Positions 25,369 to 36,603 of a DNA stretch of 64,000 nucleotides are shown here, in pieces. How positions within the stretch are numbered: position 1 is the stretch's first letter; the number at the start of each line of letters is the position of its first letter. The position numbers and the translations under genes were made by a program. Origin of the DNA: Pelecanus crispus (taxonomy: Eukaryota; Chordata; Aves; Pelecaniformes; Pelecanidae); contig NC_134646.1 in NCBI RefSeq assembly GCF_030463565.1, positions 20,875,296 to 20,939,295 on the forward strand. The letters run 5' to 3'. A model generated the notes under the pieces. It did not search any database. It was not told the origin of the DNA and saw only the letters and a list, made by a program, of their open reading frames with translations.

Positions 25369-28090
25369 CTCATGCACATGAGCCACAACGAAGCGGACTG
25401 AACAGAACACTTAAGGCACAGGGACACTTTGGTTTGGCATAGAGGATTTAGTAACATTTGTTAATTTGGTGCTTGTTGTAAATTGACCTGCATAAGATTG
25501 AAACAAGAAAACCTTTTATAACAAGATGTAGAGCCTTTTAAATCTTAGCTAAATCCTCTTCTACTTAAGACAATGTCTAAAGGTCAAATCTTCTTCCTGA
25601 TGTACAGCTTTTACCTTGGGTTTCTTAAAAATTAGACGTGTTGTCCCCTTTTCCCCCAGAATAATTGCCTGAAGGGTATATATAAATTATTATAATATAT
25701 ATTATTTACACTGTATGGAGTTGCATCATTTTGTGCATACAGGAAAACACAGATGATGTCAACAGCCAGGTGATGCTTTTGGCAACAGGCCTGTAATAAG
25801 GAGCAATCAGTGTATCCAAGATAGTTCTGAAAGGAACTGTGTAAAAATGAGCATCTAAATGGAAGGTAGCACTTGTATTTAGGACCTGACACAGCATGTT
25901 CCTTTAGTGCATGGAGCACTGTGAAATACACAGGCAATAATACAGAGGGGTTGCTTGCAGATTTAGCATCGGGCAGATGGTGGAGAATCTTTTTGGAGCG
26001 GGGCCCAAGGAGTTTAGAGGCAAAGGGAATTAGTGGGAATTTTTTGATAGCAATGTGGCTGAGAGCTCAGATGTTTCTTAAGCTGGAACTTGGAAGACTA
26101 AGGCCTGTTCTCAGAAGTGAGGAAGAGCAGCCACACCACAATGCCATACTGCCCAGTGTACAGTGTTACCTAAGTGTGCAGCAGATGGATGCTGTTGCTT
26201 AGATGAAGCTTGGTTTTTCAGAGGTCTGCAGCAGCCTAATCCCTCACTGGAGGTAGGGCTGTGCAGTCCATTGTGTTTTCTAGGATTGAGCTGTAACCCT
26301 GGAAAAGTGTTTAAGTCTGAGAAGCCAAGGTCACGGGAGACAGTGGAGCCACAGTTATCTTAATGAGGACTCGAGACAATCTGCATCCGAATTGACTTGT
26401 AAATGCAGGTAGGGATCATGTTCAGCCTGGTTGTGGGTCTTCAGGATGCTGCTTCTCTGTATGTTGGCAATTTACTTGGCGTAAGGATTTTTTTTTAGTG
26501 TTGTTTTGAATGACTGTGAGAGCTGTGATCAGAGAGGATGCTAGCACAGAATCAGGACTGCTACCAAAACAGACGCACGGATCCTTTTACACAAAGCGGG
26601 GGCACAGCAGGAACCAACTATAGCCATGCATAGACTAGGGCAGGGGATTTTTTCAGTATTTGTTACAGGCAATCTCAGATCACGTTTTTGATAGTGGAAC
26701 ACGTCTGCAAAATTAATCTGGTAGATAACTTACCTACCATGAATGTCAATAACCGTGTTTAATCACAGGCATTTTTATTATTTCTCTCACTGCAGCCTGA
26801 ACTAGCTAGGTTTTTCCAAAAGGGATTTTGTATTCTTCATGTAAAACTGTAAATACAGAGAAATGCAGCAGAGCTCTTCCTCCAGGTTTTCTAGCAGGGC
26901 CAGGCTGGGTAAAGGTAGGGGCTAGGCAAACCAGCAGCAGAGCTAAGTCCCTACATGTGTGGTGGCAATAGGATGGGAGGATGCTTCCACTCCTGTCTTC
27001 ACCCCACGGTCCTGTGCACTGAGCAGAAGGCCGTTTCTCCTTGACCCTTCTCTGGTGCCCCCTTGAAATGCCTCAGGGGTGCGAAAGGCCTGGGAGGCGG
27101 CCAGAAGTGGTGGCGAGGCCCACTGAGTGGCTGTTGCAGACAAGGTTTGACCTGGCAGTCACCACCTGAAGGGCCCTGTCTGCTCTTAACATCTCCCTGA
27201 GCATAAATAGCAACTATATCTGTGCAAATCTCTGAAAAGGGAATCCACCTCTTGTGTAAGTAAATGCCATTTTTTTCATAATTAGGACTTGGATTTACTA
27301 AAAAAATCAGTGCAGTTACTTTACATGTAGATAGTGCAGATATTCAGTTTACTTCTAGTGACCTAATATAGTATGCCCAGTAAGATTTGTATAAATGTAA
27401 ATTAGTGTAAGTGAATAAAGTAATACCTACTTACGTTATTTTTCAAACAGATTGCAATATGCCTTCTTTTGTTTAGACTTCAATTTATGTTAATTTTGTA
27501 TATATTCGTGTCTTTAAATTGCACCTTTTGTGATGTGTATTTATATATAGTGTGCAAAAACACTCGTGAAATTTAGATTACAGTTGTAATTATGTATGAT
27601 GGCATTGCTTGAGAATATTTTGCTTGTAAAGACTTTGAAGGTGCAATCAAATGCTCTTAGTTCTTCTATTTTGTTTTGAACGAGCTTTCTCAAATATTAA
27701 GCTCGGATTCCTCTCTCCCCTCTTCCTGGTGTAGAATGTGTGAATTGGTTTTTGTACTTCCTTAGCCATTTGCATCAAACTGCTAGACAAGATTTACAGT
27801 CAAGTTCATCCGGTTACATAAAAATAATTGGGAATGGGGCAAGGGTTCATTTTCTAGTTCTGTTTACATCTGAAAGTAAAAAAAATTAAATTTATATTTA
27901 CTAGACCTATTCAAAGAATACACTTTTCTATATTGTACAAATAAAACAGTCAGATAAATCACAAAGAAAAATAAACATTTATACTATTCTGTAAATACGA
28001 ATTTTTTTGCACTCCTTTCCTTCAGCGCTGACAAATACACACAGAAGATTTTCACTGAAATACCAAAATAAATCTGTTAACACTAGGCCC
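25369..28090 (+). other. LIN54: LIN54 3' UTR with several polyadenylation signals
   Basis: No coding sequence was recognised between the LIN54 stop and about 28.09 kb. AATAAA hexamers occur at 27414-27419, 27940-27945, 27970-27975 and 28067-28072, within an AT-rich stretch. This suggests alternative polyadenylation and a 3' UTR of about 2.0 to 2.7 kb. The exact cleavage sites are inferred. Confidence 0.6.
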
Positions 28091-30840
28091 ACTTCTGATG
28101 CAAGTACTGGCTTGGATTTTCAGTACGAGATCAAATCCTACCAGAGATAAACCCTTGGTTACTGGTGTACTGTCATGCGTAGCAATTCATGGCACATTGT
28201 GGCACAGTTTGTAAAGGGCCAAAATGTGTCAACCAAGCCAGCACCAGATAGTTGAGCCCACGTGAAAATTTCTCAATTTCTTTTAAACTCTTCAGTAAGA
28301 AAGCATAGGTTTTTTTCACGTGCACTAGCTGGACAAGAGTTAGGCTCAGACTGAGCAGGAAGACAAGCAAGGCCATTCTGCAGCGCCCTTGAAGACAGCA
28401 GGGTGCTACACAGAGCCTGTTGAGGATCCCAGGCAAAACTTTGAGGCAAAGCTTTGTTGAGAGCCTTAGACTGCTAGTTAGCAGGATGCAATGCACTGTT
28501 TTCTTGTGGCATTTGTGTCTTTTTATGTCTCTCTTGGGTTAGGAGGTTTGTGAGCAGCTCTTGCAAAGCTGTATTACTCAGTTGCATTAAGGAATACAAG
28601 TCAGTTAAGAGAGCTTGTGGTTTGTTTCTGCAAAGTAAAACCTGGTTTTGTTTTTGTGCATCCAATTTCTACATTCAGCTTTTTTTAGCAGCTTGGTAAA
28701 GGTAGTATATGATCAATGCTCAGGGAATCTTAGGAGTGTTGTTAGGATGTTGAGTGAATAAAAGATGTTACTGGACTGAGCTTTTCCCCCCAGCACCACC
28801 AGCTGCTGCGAGAGAAGGCTGTTGGTTACCTTAGGGCTGCAGCAGAGGACTGAGAGAAGGAATGACGTGCTCAAAGTGACTTAGGGGTGGGTTTGTATGG
28901 ACCTCATGGAGGGCGTGGTGCTAGCAAGAGTTGAGGGTGTTTCAGAGAGAGATGGTGAACCTCTGAGCAAGAAGTTGCTGGGAAGAGAAAGCAGTGTCCA
29001 AAAGACACTGTGGGGAAAAAGGGAGTAGTGCAGAAAATCACTTGGTTGCAATTGTGGAGTTATGAATGCTGAAAAATTCCCCTGAAACCTGACAGTTCCT
29101 TGCAGTGTGAGTACAGCCAGCAGTATCTGTGGTGGGGAACAGCAGGTCTGTATTTTTGGAAAATAATGGGAATTGGTACAGGGTTCCTATAACAACTGTC
29201 AAGCTTTCTTACAATATTAGATAGCTTTGTTAATTAGATAACTGCCACACATTTTTCTAATAATGTGCTTTTGCTCAAACATCATCCTACCAAGCCCTGT
29301 AAAAGTTCCTCAACATCTCTTGAAAACCTCTGTCATCAATATTTCAGTGAATTACAAAGATGCGTGAACTGTGGTGGTCATGGGTATGGGCAGGTCAGCC
29401 ACAGGAATGCACAGAGCCTGACGTCAGCTTCTCTGCACAGCGGTCTCCAGCTCAGTTCACAGATCAGCAGCAAGTGCACAAAACCCATGAGAAATTCAGA
29501 AATGGGGAAGCCCTGGTGTGCAGCCCAGCTGCCACGTTCACAGCTCCACCCCAGTGGCCAGGAGCTCATGTGCCTCTTCATGCAAGAGCTTCCTGTTCAG
29601 GAGGAGGCTCAGTATGAATCGAGCAAGACAAGCTCCCTCAGATGTAAACAGGAAGTGGCAGTGGGCTTATGTCCAGCCAAAAAAAATGGACAGTGAGGAA
29701 GTGCCTCAGCTCATATTGGGGCTAGAGGTTTAGGCAATGCAAACATTACAGCACTATGTGAGTGCAACCAATCTACTACTGGGATTTCAGCAGCACTTTG
29801 CCAGTTGTCCTAAAAATTGCATATATATGGGAGGGAAATAGTTTCCCGCAGAGTTTCTTGTAGCTGGAGTGGCCCCATGGGAGTGACAGCTTCAACATGG
29901 CTTTTTGCATAGGTAATTGGACTGGGAAAAAAAGTCTAGAGGCTTTGGTTTGCTACTCCCAGCAGAGAACGCATGAAGTTCTGTGGTGCTGCTGCTCTCA
30001 AAGCAGAGTTTGAGGAATTGAGTGCAGCAGCTCTGCTCCCACCATGAGTGATTTAGGACTAAGGGAAGGAAGAAGAACCCAAACCAACCTGGGGCAGTTT
30101 TGTCAAGGCACTGGTAGGCAGAATGGCACCTTGAATATTATTCCTGCCCTGGGACATGGAGGATCACCATTTTTCATCAACTCCAACATGCAGTTCAAAA
30201 GTAACTGAACAGCCAGAGTTTTGTGGGAAATAGTTGCCTTCCATCTCTATGGATTCAACTGCTGTTCTGTGTGGCAAAGGGAAGCCATTTAGCAGCAGTT
30301 ATGCCAAACTTCGCTATTTCAGGTAAATTTCACTGCATACCAAGGCAGCTTTCTTGCTACGGAAATGAACTGACTGAAGAAGCTTGTCCTACATGGTGGC
30401 ATCAAATCTGTGATTCAAGTGGAAACATCTAAAAGGAGACCGCCTTGTGCCCTGGGCACCAGCTCTGGGAGAATGGGGCCATGTGGCACAGCTGAGTGGG
30501 TGACCTGATGGGGCTACCTAATGGGACCTGAAACACTTGCCCAGCTGCAGCACACCCATATGCTGGTGGCTGGGGCTCCTGCCCAGAGAGGAGGGTATCA
30601 GTGCCCCTGGGTGCTGCTGGGCACAACAGCCTGGTCATAGCCTCAGCGCTGCCATCTCAACTTCATGGACAACAGCCTCTCTGCTTAGTATCCACTACCT
30701 CACTTGTAAAACATGGGGCTTTACGGGTGCAGTTTCATATTGTGGTCGCCTGTCAGGAGATCTACACTTAAAACAGCTTGTTTAGCTGTTTGATGAGACA
30801 TGTAGGAGTGGAGATTAGAGCTTGGGTACAACTGGAGTGC
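28091..30840. other. intergenic region between convergent LIN54 and THAP9
   Basis: I see no gene, RNA or identifiable repeat here. Open frames of up to 143 codons lack recognisable domains. The region separates the distal LIN54 poly(A) signal from the likely THAP9 poly(A) signal on the opposite strand. Confidence 0.6.
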
Positions 30841-30857
30841 CATTTTCTTTTCATGTC

Positions 30858-30863
30858 TTTATT
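30858..30863 (-). terminator. THAP9: likely THAP9 polyadenylation signal
   Basis: TTTATT on the + strand is AATAAA on the THAP9 strand, about 550 bases past the THAP9 stop codon. It is the first canonical hexamer I found downstream. The THAP9 3' UTR would then be about 31411 down to 30840. Confidence 0.5.
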
Positions 30864-31411
30864 TTCCTTCTTAAGTAAAAGCTCTGCAAGCTTTCTGCAA
30901 GCCTCCAGCTTCTTTAAAGCAGATTTGCTTTGGTGAAATCAAATTGCCAGCAAACATGATATTCTGCCCCCTCCCCCCCCAGCTGTGTGGAAGATACATC
31001 AATTTTCTCCTTGCAAGAGCACCCACAGCACTAAGCCACCCAGCACCTCCAGGGGACACTCTACAGTCTCCCCTACCACTTTCCCAGGCATCTTGAGCAA
31101 ACATGGCTCATCCTGACCTGTCATGCAAGTCTCATGAAATGTGGCTGCTTTGCAGGATTGCTGGATGGAACACAGGATCAGATGAACTTCTTTGCCTTGC
31201 TCAGCCAAACTCTGATCAGGTGGTTTGCAGTGGCCCAACACATCACTGCTTATCAACACTACTTTTGCTGGCCAAATCATGGGAAGGCACCACATCATTT
31301 CCTCGCATGTGTTGCCTAGATCTGACCATCACTGAGCCTCAGTAGGGGACAGCCATCCTTGGAACAGCAATGAGTACTCATGACCCTGCGTGGGTTTCGC
31401 TTGACTGACAG

Positions 31412-33341
31412 CTACCCAGTGGTGATGGAAACAAAGTGTTTTCCCTTCAGTCTCTTCAGTCGGTGCCTTCCACCATGGTATTTCAAGTTCAGGTGTTTGG
31501 CATGGTTTGTTCTGATGTTTAAGTAATATTGTGTTATTTCCTTTACTAAGATTGTGTAGTGATTGTTGACACATAACTCCCCATCAAATAAATGGTTGGT
31601 GAGGGTGGGGAAGAGGGGACTTTCTCCCAGAAGCTCCTGGAAGACTTTCTGTTCTAGAGACAAATGCCATAGCTTGGTGTTTTTGTTGCTGTCTCCTACT
31701 TTGCCATACCATTTTAGGACTCGTTCCAAAACACTTGTTATGTGGTACACACTTGCCGAGGGCAGACTCACTCCACCTAACTTTTTTATGTAGAGCACTG
31801 ACCCACATCTTAGCCTGCTCTCATCTGACTCAAAGAGGGAAGCAAGACAAGCCTCACATTGCAAGTCAGAGGCTAATTGCTCAGCAACAAAGCCCGCGGT
31901 GCGGGTGACGCTCTGTGCATGTAGTGATAGGTCTGTCAGCGCGTTACTCAGTGCAGAGCCGTGCAAAAGAAGGCCTGCACAATAGGGGTACTCTGTTGCC
32001 AGTGTCCTCCCATGAGCTGGGTTATACTGAGCACGAATGCTGCCAAGGGTCAGATCTCTCCTACGAGACAGGGATATGTCCAAGGAGCTTGTATTGCCTG
32101 AGCCACTGCTGTGCAGTGAGCCTGGAGCCAGGCTGCAACTGGCCAGCAGTTTGTGATAAGCGGCCTGGAACACAGTGCAGGTGGGGTTCCCGCTGCTGCC
32201 ACAGGCTTGCTGGAGGGCCCTGAGAAACAGCTCCAGGGGGTCAAGGCTGAAGGCGTAGGTCAGGAGGTGGTGGGAAGGAGTGCCTTCTGGACACATATAG
32301 TTGGTGTAAAGCCACTTGAGGCTTTCGCCATTGAGCAAGAAACTCAGAAACCCTAGTTTGCGCTTGCTCTTAATAACGTATCTCCCCACAGAGTCCGTTA
32401 AGGTGACAAAGAAGCTCTTGGCCTCATTAAAGAGGTGGCTTATTTTGGTGTAATTTCCAGCTAGCAAATGCCCCTTCGGTCCCCTTCTATAGGGACCTCT
32501 GCCATGAAATACATCGCACAGACAGCTCATCAAACGCACAAACTTGACAGTACCACTGCAGTTCTGGAATGAGGCCAGGCCCAGCTTCTGGAGGTGTTCC
32601 AGCCCGTCAGCAACATCCTCACTGAACAACAGGGTAGCAAGGTTGACCTTCAGGTGGTAACTCCCCTCACTCCCAGGTCTGCCTGACTTGGGACTACATG
32701 GCTCTAATACCCTCTGCTCCCGCAAAGCTGCCAGCTCCACCACATGCTGCCATCGCACAGTGTCACTGAGCCACTCTATCTTCTGGAACCACTGCAGAGC
32801 ATTCCTTATCAGCTGGAGCGCATGGCAAATGTCGAAGAAGTACGTGATGCTGTGAGCAGAGCCAGGTGGATGCTGGAAAGTGCACTGAATCCTTTCAGGA
32901 TCTATCCTGATCCCCAGAGCTCTGGCAGTCTCAGCACCACGAGCGGTAGCACCTGACGTCACAACCAGTACCGTGATGCCAATGTTGTTCAGCTTACTGA
33001 CAGTCTGACGAAGCAGCTGAGCAAGTAAGTGCCCGGTTGTGCTGTTCACGAAGAAGTAGCCAAGTGGAGCTGTCCAGGGACTTGAGATACCGACTGCCAT
33101 GAGGATTATTGCTTCTGAGGCCAGTGGAGCTTCGTCAGCGTCAAGGATGCCTGCTCCCAAGTCAACAAAGCCTGTCAGGCGCTGGGTCTGCGGGTCCCAC
33201 TCCTGCTGCTTCTGCAGAGACATGTCTTGTACCATCAGGGCACAGTAGCGGTAGGCCTGTTCCCCTCTCTCCACTTTTTCCTGAAGGCGGAGAAAAATGT
33301 TGTTGCTGAAGCCTGCAGCAGCCTCATTATTAGACAGCCAA
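31412..33341 (-). CDS. THAP9: THAP9 exon 5 (transposase core)
   Basis: Acceptor TTTTTTTCCAG precedes 33341. The exon runs uninterrupted for 642 codons to the stop at 31414-31412. Landmarks: GFVDLG with Asp301; VVTSGATARG, where human has Asp in place of the Gly; YFFDICHALQLIRNAL; and SLDPLELFLRAL with Glu611. No frameshift or premature stop occurs, which argues for recent selective constraint on the protein. Confidence 0.95.
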
Positions 33342-36300
33342 CTGGAAAAAAAGGGACGATGCAATTAGGAGATGTGATTCTGAGAAAACTGAGGCAACAG
33401 TCAGCACCTTTTATCACTTAGGACATGGTCAGCCATGTCTGGAGCTATAGAGCAGGCTAAGACACAGGGTAGAAAGTAAGCAACCCTTACTTTCTTAATG
33501 AGTTTCTTTTCTCACACCTTTGTGATGGGAAGCCAAGCAAAAGTACTGACCATAGAGGGAAGTAATAAAGCAGCTTTCTGCACTCCAATGCATAGATCAG
33601 GACAACAGGAAAAAAAATTAAACCAAACACAGAAGTGCAAATCAGGCTATGCAGATGGCCAGCAACACCAGGCTGCTCTTCCCAACTGGCTTTCTCCACA
33701 CTATACATCTTAATCCAGTTTGGAAGATGGGAAAGCTGCAGCAGCCCATATGGAATGCTACTCTCCTCAATACACTCTCTATCCACTATATCCTGGCACC
33801 CTTTTGAGCAAATTCTTTGGAGGAAGCTGTGTGAAACCCCCACAGGCTGGCATGGACAATGTGTGTATCTGTTGGGCATCCTCCAACTGCACTACAGGAG
33901 TTTGAGTCTCAAAACCTGTAGGGGGAAGAGTTTCTTCTGCTTTTGTTTTGTGTGCTGTTATAACTCCACTCCTTGTTAACGGGTCTGATAGCATTTCAAA
34001 CAGTAAATTCTGAGCCTACATAACTACTTGCAATGGGTTATGCAACTGAGTTATGTGATACAGAAATATCTCCCTTCCATAGCTTTGAAACAGACACTTG
34101 TCAAGATTCACCAAGTTCCCGGAGTCCTTGTACGGCAAGGTGAGAAAAAACAAAGCTCTAGTCTAATTCCTTTATGCAGTCCTTCACTTTCTCATGTTCC
34201 CTTCTTGACTTCTCCCTTTTCCAGAAAACAGTCCCAAAGCTTTCTGTGTATAGTCCTATTGGCTTTGATTTCCTCTACTGCCACTTATTCCTGCCCATCC
34301 CTCCTCTCAGTTTTGGTGTTGGTGGAGTACTGCAGGTGCTCCCTTAACACTGCCTTCTGCTGCTTCTTTTTAGATGATCTTACTTGTATTTGCTCTTCCT
34401 GCCACTATTTGGCCATCATTCCCCCCTAAGTCTACGCTGCGCGTCACAGGGCAAGAGCATGTGGTAAAGCACCTCTGCTTTTTTGTATTCTTCCCTCCTC
34501 CTCAGTGAAGCGAAAGACATAAAGACCCTACAGCAGCTAAGGCTCTGAAATGTAGCTTTTTTTAACACCTGTACTCATCTGGGAACACTAAGCAAACTCC
34601 ACACTTACTCTAAAATTGTTAATGTGAAGAATGTGTTATCCTCATGCTGTGACCCACATCCATGAACACATACCAGCTCTGAGATGAGGGGTATCAATAC
34701 TTCTTGACATTTGCTGTTTTCAGGACAGATCTGTTACACCTATTTCTACATGTGTACCTGGAAATACATTCTGAATGAATGAATGAATGAATGAATGAAT
34801 GAATGAATGAATGAATGAATAAAAACTTGCTTTGTCAGGCTGTAAGGATGAGGGAGGGGAAAAATCTTCCGTAGATAATCATAGGCCTTAATATGGTAGA
34901 GGTGGAGCGTACAAGCAAATTGCCTCATTTCTGGTGAGTATTCTGCCATTTGCCTCCAGCTGTGCAACTCACAAGGCAAATCTGCTTAAAAAAGAAAAAA
35001 CAAACAAGAGGTCAGCTTTAGTGAAGCAAATAAATAGCTGATAACTTAACAGAGGGATGCATAATACAAACTCGTAGCAGAATATAAGGCAACAGAGCAG
35101 CCTCTGGAACCACTCAGTCCTGAAGTTTGGTGTGAAGTGTACAGCTCAGCAATACTATCATCGTGCCTCACCTCTTTCTAGGGACAGGCAGTGGCCAGGG
35201 AGTCTGTGCCCTACCGTGCTGTTTGAAGCCAAGTCTCCAACGTGTCTTTCCCTTCTTTTCCTATCTAATGTCATTCCATGTTTTTGAGTAAAAACAGTGT
35301 CTTACATGTGGGTGCTGCTTAAAAACTGACATAACAGGAGAGAAGCCATTAACTTACAGTTGACTGTGCAATTTAAAATGACTTCTTTGGGTTATATTAT
35401 TAATGTTAACAAAGCTCGCTTCTGGACACCATAAAAGACAAGGTTTTCCTAGTTAAATATACTCTATTCTTGAGTCATCCATCAGCTGAATGGTGGCAGT
35501 TTGATTTAAGAGCCTTGGTTTCAGGTCTGACCTGAGCACTGCAGCCAGCCTGATGTAATTGAATTTTTCAGGGAGATTTTAATTCTTTGCAGGATTGGTT
35601 GTTGCATTCTGGACCTACAAATCGCAAAGCCTTTGTGCTGTAGCACCAGACCTAGGAGTCTTACCATCAGGGATTACTGATACCATAAAATCAAACAAAT
35701 ACATAAAACTGGGGCGAGGGAGTACAGACCCTGAAGCCTTAGCAAACACCCCCAGCAGTACCTGAAAACTGGGCCTGCAGCAAACTCATGGTTTCCTCAG
35801 AGAGCTGCTGCTTCTCTGCCAGCTCCCGGAGGATGTTCGCCACCGTTCTGGGCCGGTATGCGGGGGAGCATCTCCCGGCCGCAGGGAGCCGCTGCTGCGG
35901 GGTCTCCAGCGGCGGCCGTGCCTCCCCGCCCGCTGCCTGCTGCTCCTTCAGGCTGTAGTTGTGGTCCCCGGCGGTCACCCCGGCGCGGGGGCTGGCAAGA
36001 GGCTGCTTCAGAGCTCGGACGGCGGGCCCGCTCCTCCGGCCGGCGCCCGGCGGCTCCTAGCAGGGAAGGGAGAGGGGAGGTCAGCACACACCGGCGCAGC
36101 CCGGCTCAGGGGGCAGAGGGGAGCGCGGTCGTTACCCGCACGCACCGAGTGGGGGAAGCGGGAGGGCACGGCCCCCCGCCGCAACTTCCGCCGCAGCCCG
36201 TAGCGCTCGAAGTCGGCCTCGGCGAAGTGCCGCGAGCAGAGGATGGCCCCGGGGCCGGGCCGCCAGGCCTGGCGGCTCCGCGGGTCCACGCGATTCACGG

Positions 36301-36522
36301 CGCGGATCCACTCGCGGCGCTGCGCGGCGTCCACCGGGAACCTGCGGTGGGCGGAGAGTGAGACAGAGGGAGGGCGGGTGGGGGCTGCCCGCCCCGCCCG
36401 GGCGGGGTGCGGGGTGCCGCCGCGGGGGACAGCCGCACTCACTGGTGGAAGGAGATGCCGCGCTCCCGGCTCCGCCCGTTGTCGCGGGCGGTGCAGCCCA
36501 GCGCCGAGCAGCTCCGCGTCAT
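31412..36522 (-). CDS. THAP9: THAP9, domesticated P-element-like transposase (5 exons)
   Basis: Minus-strand exons 36522-36443, 36341-36146, 36056-35762, 34981-34831 and 33341-31412 join in frame to 883 residues plus a stop (human about 903). Residues 1-92 form a THAP C2CH zinc finger with Cys5, Cys10, Cys62 and His65, a Trp38 core residue and the AVPS box at 84-87. Residues about 150-240 hold a helical segment. Residues 242-883 hold the RNase H-like transposase core with an inserted GTP-binding-like region. Human THAP9 retains P-element-type cutting activity, with catalytic Asp304, Asp374 and Glu613 as I recall. The equivalents here are Asp301, Gly371 and Glu611 (in the DPLELF motif), so the second acidic residue is missing. 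Intron 4 needs a GC donor. The C-terminus is some 20-25 residues shorter than human. No inverted terminal repeats were found, consistent with an immobile host gene. Function in birds is unknown. Confidence 0.95.
33342..34830 (-). other. THAP9: THAP9 intron 4 (GC-AG)
   Basis: This 1489-base intron begins GCAAGT and ends CCAG. It carries a TGAA microsatellite close to its 5' end. Open frames inside it (up to 133 codons) have no recognisable domain. Confidence 0.8.
34772..34819. repeat. (TGAA)12 microsatellite
   Basis: Twelve uninterrupted TGAA units on the + strand. On the THAP9 strand it begins 11 bases after the first base of intron 4. Confidence 0.97.
34831..34981 (-). CDS. THAP9: THAP9 exon 4, ending at a GC donor
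   Basis: Acceptor AAGCAG precedes 34981. It encodes DLPCELHSWRQMAEY, RQFACTLHL and YDYLRKI, all collinear with human. Frame and collinearity with human demand a break after 34831, where the intron begins GCAAGT. The split codon becomes Asn241, followed by WLSNN from exon 5. The nearest GT (34826) would shift the frame. Confidence 0.88.
34982..35761 (-). other. THAP9: THAP9 intron 3
   Basis: 780-base intron between donor GTACTG and acceptor AAGCAG. I saw no further exon or repeat in it. Confidence 0.75.
35762..36056 (-). CDS. THAP9: THAP9 exon 3
   Basis: Acceptor TGCTAG precedes 36056 and donor GTACTG starts at 35761. It has 98 codons plus one base. The landmarks LKQPL, DHNYSLK and LSEET...LLQAQFS are shared with human. 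The stretch between them, which is a lysine- and leucine-rich coiled coil in human, is here proline-, alanine- and arginine-rich. The exon lies inside the CpG island. Confidence 0.92.
36146..36341 (-). CDS. THAP9: THAP9 exon 2 (rest of THAP domain)
   Basis: Acceptor CCGCAG precedes 36341. The donor GTGCGT at 36145 was chosen because it keeps phase 0 into exon 3. A GTAACG a few bases on would break the frame. It encodes EWIRAVNRVDPRS, GPGAILCSRHF and the AVPS box. Confidence 0.92.
36443..36522 (-). CDS. THAP9: THAP9 exon 1 (THAP domain start)
   Basis: The ATG at 36522-36520 sits in a good context (GCAGCC before it). It encodes MTRSCSALGCTARDNG and on to SFH plus two bases of a Gln codon. The donor is GTGAGT at 36442. 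The intron to exon 2 is only 101 bases. Confidence 0.93.
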
Positions 36523-36603
36523 GGCTGCCCCGCAGCCACCGTCGCGGCCCGCCGCCACGCCCCGCCACGCCACGCCCCGCCCCGGCACGGACCGCGCCCT
36601 CCC

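Noticed and set aside
25017-25457. 146-codon minus-strand frame over the LIN54 last exon
   Set aside because: It is the antisense shadow of a conserved coding exon.
29265-29696. 143-codon open frame between LIN54 and THAP9
   Set aside because: No recognisable domain, no splice or promoter support and overlapping open frames in other phases. It is most likely chance in GC-moderate DNA.
33487-34429. Open frames of 130-133 codons inside THAP9 intron 4
   Set aside because: They lie between two exons whose junction is fixed by homology, and their translations are low in conserved content and unlike THAP9.
31412-36522. THAP9 as an active mobile P element
   Set aside because: No terminal inverted repeats or target duplications flank it. 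It has host introns and occupies the same syntenic place as in mammals, so it is a stationary host gene.
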